Below the pieces are notes generated by a model. The model worked only from the letters and a program-made list of their open reading frames with translations. It made no database searches and was not told the DNA's origin. From Chloroflexota bacterium (GTDB lineage: Bacteria > Chloroflexota > Anaerolineae > Promineifilales > Promineifilaceae), in NCBI GenBank assembly GCA_020353135.1, contig CP070688.1, forward strand, positions 833,105 through 849,962: a DNA stretch of 16,858 nt. Reading direction: 5' to 3'. The position numbers and the translations under genes are program-made. Position 1 is the first letter of the stretch; every line of letters starts with the position of its first letter. Below, in pieces: positions 14,591-16,858 of this stretch.

Positions 14591-15147
14591 TAGGGCTCTT
14601 GACGCGCTCCACCAGATTGCCGGTCGTCTACCAGGATCAATTCCAATTCGATCTCGTCGCGAAGTGGAATGCCATCTACCCCTATCAATGGGATCTCAGG
14701 TTTGAGCCGGCGCGAAGCGTCCAAGGCGTTTCGGTGCAGGGCTGCCAGCGAGAACCCCCGCCGTTGGTAGAAGCGCAGCGCATTCATATTGTCGTTCGTA
14801 GTTATGAGCCATAGCCGACGGCAATGCGCCTGTTGCGCGGCTTCTTTGACCGCTTGCAGCAGTGCTGAACCGACGCCGATGCCTGGATCGAGGCTATTGA
14901 TGGTCGTCAACTCGCACTCGTCTTCCGTTATCATGTAGGTGGCCAGTCCAGCGGGCTGTCTCTCGATCAGGGCCACATATCCAGGCAGATCGATCGCCTC
15001 GCGAATCTGTCCACGGCTGACGACCCTGGTGGAGCCCCAGGTTCTACGCAACATCTCTCTGGCCCAATCGCGGTAACGGGCATCGAAGTCGTCGATTTCT
15101 ATCAGGGTATCGGGCAGCTCCTGGCTGGCTGAGCGCCTGCCGGCCAT
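14587..15147 (-). CDS. GNAT family N-acetyltransferase
   Basis: The 186 residues contain the GNAT acetyl-CoA site at 84-105 (NSLDPGIGVGSALLQAVKEAA, pyrophosphate loop GIGVGSAL). Also present are the family's LWLITTNDNMNALRFYQRRGF with Tyr127 as the likely general acid, and a C-terminal KPEIPLIGVDGIPLRDEIELEL (149-170). This ending is typical of a recurrent stand-alone bacterial subgroup whose acceptor I do not know. The N-terminal 20 residues are polar and poorly conserved, so a later start is possible. Its ATG directly follows the TGA of the flavin-binding gene (TGAATG), so the two are translated together. Confidence 0.92.
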   Translation of the reverse strand: MAGRRSASQELPDTLIEIDDFDARYRDWAREMLRRTWGSTRVVSRGQIREAIDLPGYVALIERQPAGLATYMITEDECELTTINSLDPGIGVGSALLQAVKEAAQQAHCRRLWLITTNDNMNALRFYQRRGFSLAALHRNALDASRRLKPEIPLIGVDGIPLRDEIELELILVDDRQSGGARQEPY

Positions 15148-15804
15148 TCAGCGCCCATTTTGAACGTAGCGCCGAATATAATCAGGCAACGGTGCTCCCC
15201 TCAGTTGGGGATCAGGCTCTGGATCGCTAACGGCCTGCCTGATCGGCACTACGCCAGCCCACACGGGCAAATCTAGATCGGCCTCATCGTCCATTGGCGG
15301 CCCCTGCCTTATCTTGGCCGAAGCCAGTTCGATTGGAATGGTTGCCACGGAGGTGGCCTTCAATTCGACGGCCGTCGGCGGGCGGGCATCGGCCCAGCGA
15401 CCGGGCATGATGCGTTCGGTGAAGCGTTCCAGGGCGGCCGATTTCTCATCCGCTGAAGCGATCTTCTTTCCCCGGCCGAAAAGAACCACCGAGCGATAGT
15501 TCACTGAATGACTGAATACTGACCGGGCTAGAACCAGTCCGTCCACCAAGGTGAACGCCAGGCTGAGTTCGTGGCCAGATTCGATATGGCGCATGAGCCG
15601 ACTGGAACTCGCTCCGTGCAGCAAGATCGATTCTTCGTCACGGGCGTGAAGCGTCGGAATGACAAAAGGCTGGCCGTCCTGCACGAATGCCACGTGACAA
15701 ATCAAGGCTTCGTCGATGATCTGAAAGACGCGACCCTTATCATAGGCGCCGCGCTCCGGGTGGCGTATTATACGGTTCTTCCTTGTTCGCTCGTACTCTG
15801 ACAT
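15148..15804 (-). CDS. Pyridoxamine 5'-phosphate oxidase-like FMN-binding protein (COG3467 type)
   Basis: From the ATG at 15804 the protein is 218 residues and begins MSEYERTRKNRIIRHPERGAY. The family pattern is clear: RHPERGAYDKGRVFQIIDEA (14-33), CHVAFVQDGQPFVIPT (36-51), LLHGASSSRLMRHI, VDGLVLARSVFSHSVNYRSVVLFG (88-110). This split-barrel fold binds FMN or F420; members include the nitroimidazole-resistance-like Nim proteins, but a specific reaction cannot be assigned. The open frame runs on to 15984, yet AGAGGA lies 8 bases before ATG 15804 and the extra 60 residues are not family-like, so I choose the shorter start. A TATAAT box lies upstream on this strand. The GNAT gene follows without a gap. 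Confidence 0.93.
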   Translation of the reverse strand: MSEYERTRKNRIIRHPERGAYDKGRVFQIIDEALICHVAFVQDGQPFVIPTLHARDEESILLHGASSSRLMRHIESGHELSLAFTLVDGLVLARSVFSHSVNYRSVVLFGRGKKIASADEKSAALERFTERIMPGRWADARPPTAVELKATSVATIPIELASAKIRQGPPMDDEADLDLPVWAGVVPIRQAVSDPEPDPQLRGAPLPDYIRRYVQNGR

Positions 15805-16035
15805 GACGGATATCCTCTTGTGGTTTCGTTGTGCTCTCAGTCTTCCTAACGACGACAAAGCGCCGCAATCGAACACGGTAATTATATCCTGGTCGAGGGG
15901 AAGGCGCCGAATGGCGGCTCGCGACATGGCTCGAATATTGGTGGAGCTTGCGCCGTGGTGCTGATAGGATAATATCACTGCCACGAATTTCGCAGCTGGC
16001 TTGCCGTCAACTCGCGTTTTAGAGGATCTGTAAAT
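15805..16035. other. Divergent intergenic region between the PNPOx-like and Pro/Thr-linker genes
   Basis: The 231 bases hold no credible gene. They contain a minus-strand TATAAT (15881-15886), a GATAAT at 15968-15973 that could serve the plus-strand gene without a clear -35, and AGAGGA at 16021-16026 as ribosome binding site 9 bases before ATG 16036. Confidence 0.45.
15881..15886 (-). promoter_or_regulatory. Consensus -10 box for the PNPOx-like/GNAT pair
   Basis: TATAAT on the minus strand lies 76 bases before ATG 15804, giving a leader of about 70 bases. The -35 is poor (TTCGGC with 19-base spacing). Confidence 0.4.
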
Positions 16036-16800
16036 ATGAATAGGACATTGACGATTGTCGTCGTCGGCCTGGCAGTGCTAATGATTTTGTTGCTGGCCGT
16101 CGTCTTTATACTGGTTCTACAGGACGTCTTGTCGCCAACGGCCGAGGTCGAGCCGACCCTGGCTCCAACCTTGGCCGTGGAGGCGACCGCCGGGGCAGAG
16201 AGCACGGAATTGCCGCCGCCGGTTGCCGAAGTGCCGGCGACATTCACTCCGCCGCCGACAAGCACTCCGACCAACACGCCCGAAGCTTCGCCAACGCCAA
16301 TGGCCACATTCACGCCATTGCCGACCAATACACTACCGCCACCTACGCCCACCAACACGCCGGTGCCAGTTGTCTTGCCGACCAACACGCCGGTACCCGT
16401 TCCGCCGACCGATACGCCTGTGCCGCAACCGCCGAGTGCTCGTGGCTTAACGGCCACAGCATTCAACATCCAGCCTCGCTCGAACTACTCGGTTGGCGGG
16501 CTCATCTGGTTCGACTTCAACATCGTCAACAACACAGGCGCCGATGTGCCATATAACCGGCTTGGCGTGATGCCGCGCAAGGACGGCGGCGACCGGGGCG
16601 ATTGGTTCCAACAGAGTTACGGCGGTCCGAATGCGGCGATCCGTCCGGGCGGTCTCACCCATGAAGACAATATCAAGTTGCCCGAGGCCGGCAGTTACAC
16701 CCTTCGTTTGGCCATCTGCTTTGAGGATGTGAACGCCTGCCGGTCGGGCCAGGAACCCTGGGTTACACTGTCCCACGAGATACCGATAACGATCAGTTAA
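16036..16800 (+). CDS. Membrane-anchored protein with Pro/Thr-rich linker and C-terminal beta domain
   Basis: The 254 residues fall into three parts. A single hydrophobic helix at about 5-29 with no cleavage or lipobox signal probably anchors the protein with its bulk outside. Residues about 34-133 are a low-complexity Pro/Thr linker with units such as TPTNTP, LPTNTPVPV and PPTDTPVPQ, a hallmark of Chloroflexota surface proteins. Residues 137-254 form a compact beta-rich domain (LTATAFNIQPRSNYSVG, WFDFNIVNNTGADVPYNRLGV, AGSYTLRLAICFEDVNAC) that resembles an immunoglobulin-like or CARDB-like adhesive module. Cys228 and Cys235 (CFEDVNAC) may form a disulfide. There is no catalytic motif. Function is unknown; a surface-display or adhesion role is an inference. 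AGAGGA upstream fixes the start. Confidence 0.87.
   Translation: MNRTLTIVVVGLAVLMILLLAVVFILVLQDVLSPTAEVEPTLAPTLAVEATAGAESTELPPPVAEVPATFTPPPTSTPTNTPEASPTPMATFTPLPTNTLPPPTPTNTPVPVVLPTNTPVPVPPTDTPVPQPPSARGLTATAFNIQPRSNYSVGGLIWFDFNIVNNTGADVPYNRLGVMPRKDGGDRGDWFQQSYGGPNAAIRPGGLTHEDNIKLPEAGSYTLRLAICFEDVNACRSGQEPWVTLSHEIPITIS
16270..16417 (+). repeat. Short in-frame coding repeat in the Pro/Thr linker
   Basis: The 11-base word ACCAACACGCC occurs exactly at 16270, 16351 and 16381, and as ACCGATACGCC at 16408. The offsets are 81, 30 and 27 bases, all multiples of three, so the reading frame is kept. It encodes the TNTP core of the linker, and the spread of near-copies suggests growth by slippage or unequal exchange. 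Confidence 0.7.
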
Positions 16801-16858
16801 GTAGGCGGCCGAATATCGTGCAGCCGATTAGAATCCTCTATCGTAAGGCGAATGGTCG
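16801..16858. other. Window end, no feature seen
   Basis: The last 58 bases after the Pro/Thr-linker gene show no ribosome binding site, start or clear hairpin. Confidence 0.5.

Noticed and set aside
15805..15984. Longer N-terminus for the PNPOx-like protein (60 more residues)
   Set aside because: A good ribosome binding site lies 8 bases before the ATG at 15804, the added residues do not look like the family, and a TATAAT box sits inside the extension.
16249..16431. Possible CRISPR or direct-repeat array
   Set aside because: The repeats are short, in frame, unevenly spaced and encode the Pro/Thr linker.
15975..16469. Minus-strand open frame of 164 residues rich in Gly and Val
   Set aside because: It is the antisense of the Pro/Thr linker; the repeated GVLVG pattern is produced by the complementary repeats. 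It has no family-like features.
1..16858. A new defence, mobile or biosynthetic system
   Set aside because: The genes belong mainly to known housekeeping or common enzyme families, and no transposase, integrase, nuclease-toxin pair, reverse transcriptase or large biosynthetic enzyme is present.

Overview
The window looks like a chromosomal segment of a member of the Chloroflexota, probably Anaerolineae/Ardenticatenia-like. This is an inference. It rests on moderately high GC, secreted proteins anchored by one N-terminal helix followed by a long Pro/Thr linker of repeated 'PTNTP'-type units (common in that phylum), and the mix of a DUF1028 protein, a fused 2-oxoacid dehydrogenase E1 and a COG3467-type flavin-binding protein. 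No phylogenetic marker such as an rRNA is present, so the lineage is not proven. I see no rRNA, tRNA, CRISPR array, insertion sequence, phage gene or attachment site.

Layout. (1) 2-1290, + strand: two tandem paralogous extracytoplasmic proteins, the first cut by the window edge. (2) 1484-5256, + strand: a two-gene operon for a 2-oxoacid dehydrogenase complex, with a fused alpha/beta E1 and a lipoyl-bearing E2; no E3 is in view. (3) 5279-6625: a TrmH/SpoU rRNA methyltransferase (-) diverging from an ASCH-domain protein (+) across a 63-base gap with a symmetric -10 element. (4) 6610-12055, - strand, transcribed right to left: folC, lon, a DUF1028 protein and a 4HBT thioesterase, all in one direction. 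(5) 12207-13427: a small four-helix membrane protein (+) converging with, and overlapping by 48 bases, an arylamine N-acetyltransferase-type protein (-). (6) 13621-14463, + strand: a thioredoxin-TPR protein of CnoX/YbbN type, followed by a good intrinsic terminator. (7) 14587-15804, - strand: a flavin-binding PNPOx-like protein and a GNAT acetyltransferase joined stop-to-start. (8) 16036-16800, + strand: a membrane-anchored Pro/Thr-linker protein with a C-terminal beta domain.

How the genes work together. Most are housekeeping or metabolic: acyl-CoA production (E1/E2), folate polyglutamylation (FolC), protein quality control (Lon, thioredoxin-TPR) and rRNA modification (TrmH). Around them sit small enzymes of unknown substrate: ASCH, thioesterase, NAT, GNAT and PNPOx-like. 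I do not see a convincing new multi-gene defence or mobile system. The points worth a second look are local: a reciprocal swap of the expected metal-ligand residues in E1, at least two probable leaderless starts with -10 boxes a few bases before ATG, a symmetric bidirectional promoter, convergent gene overlaps, and the tandem paralogues with a conserved CX3C motif.
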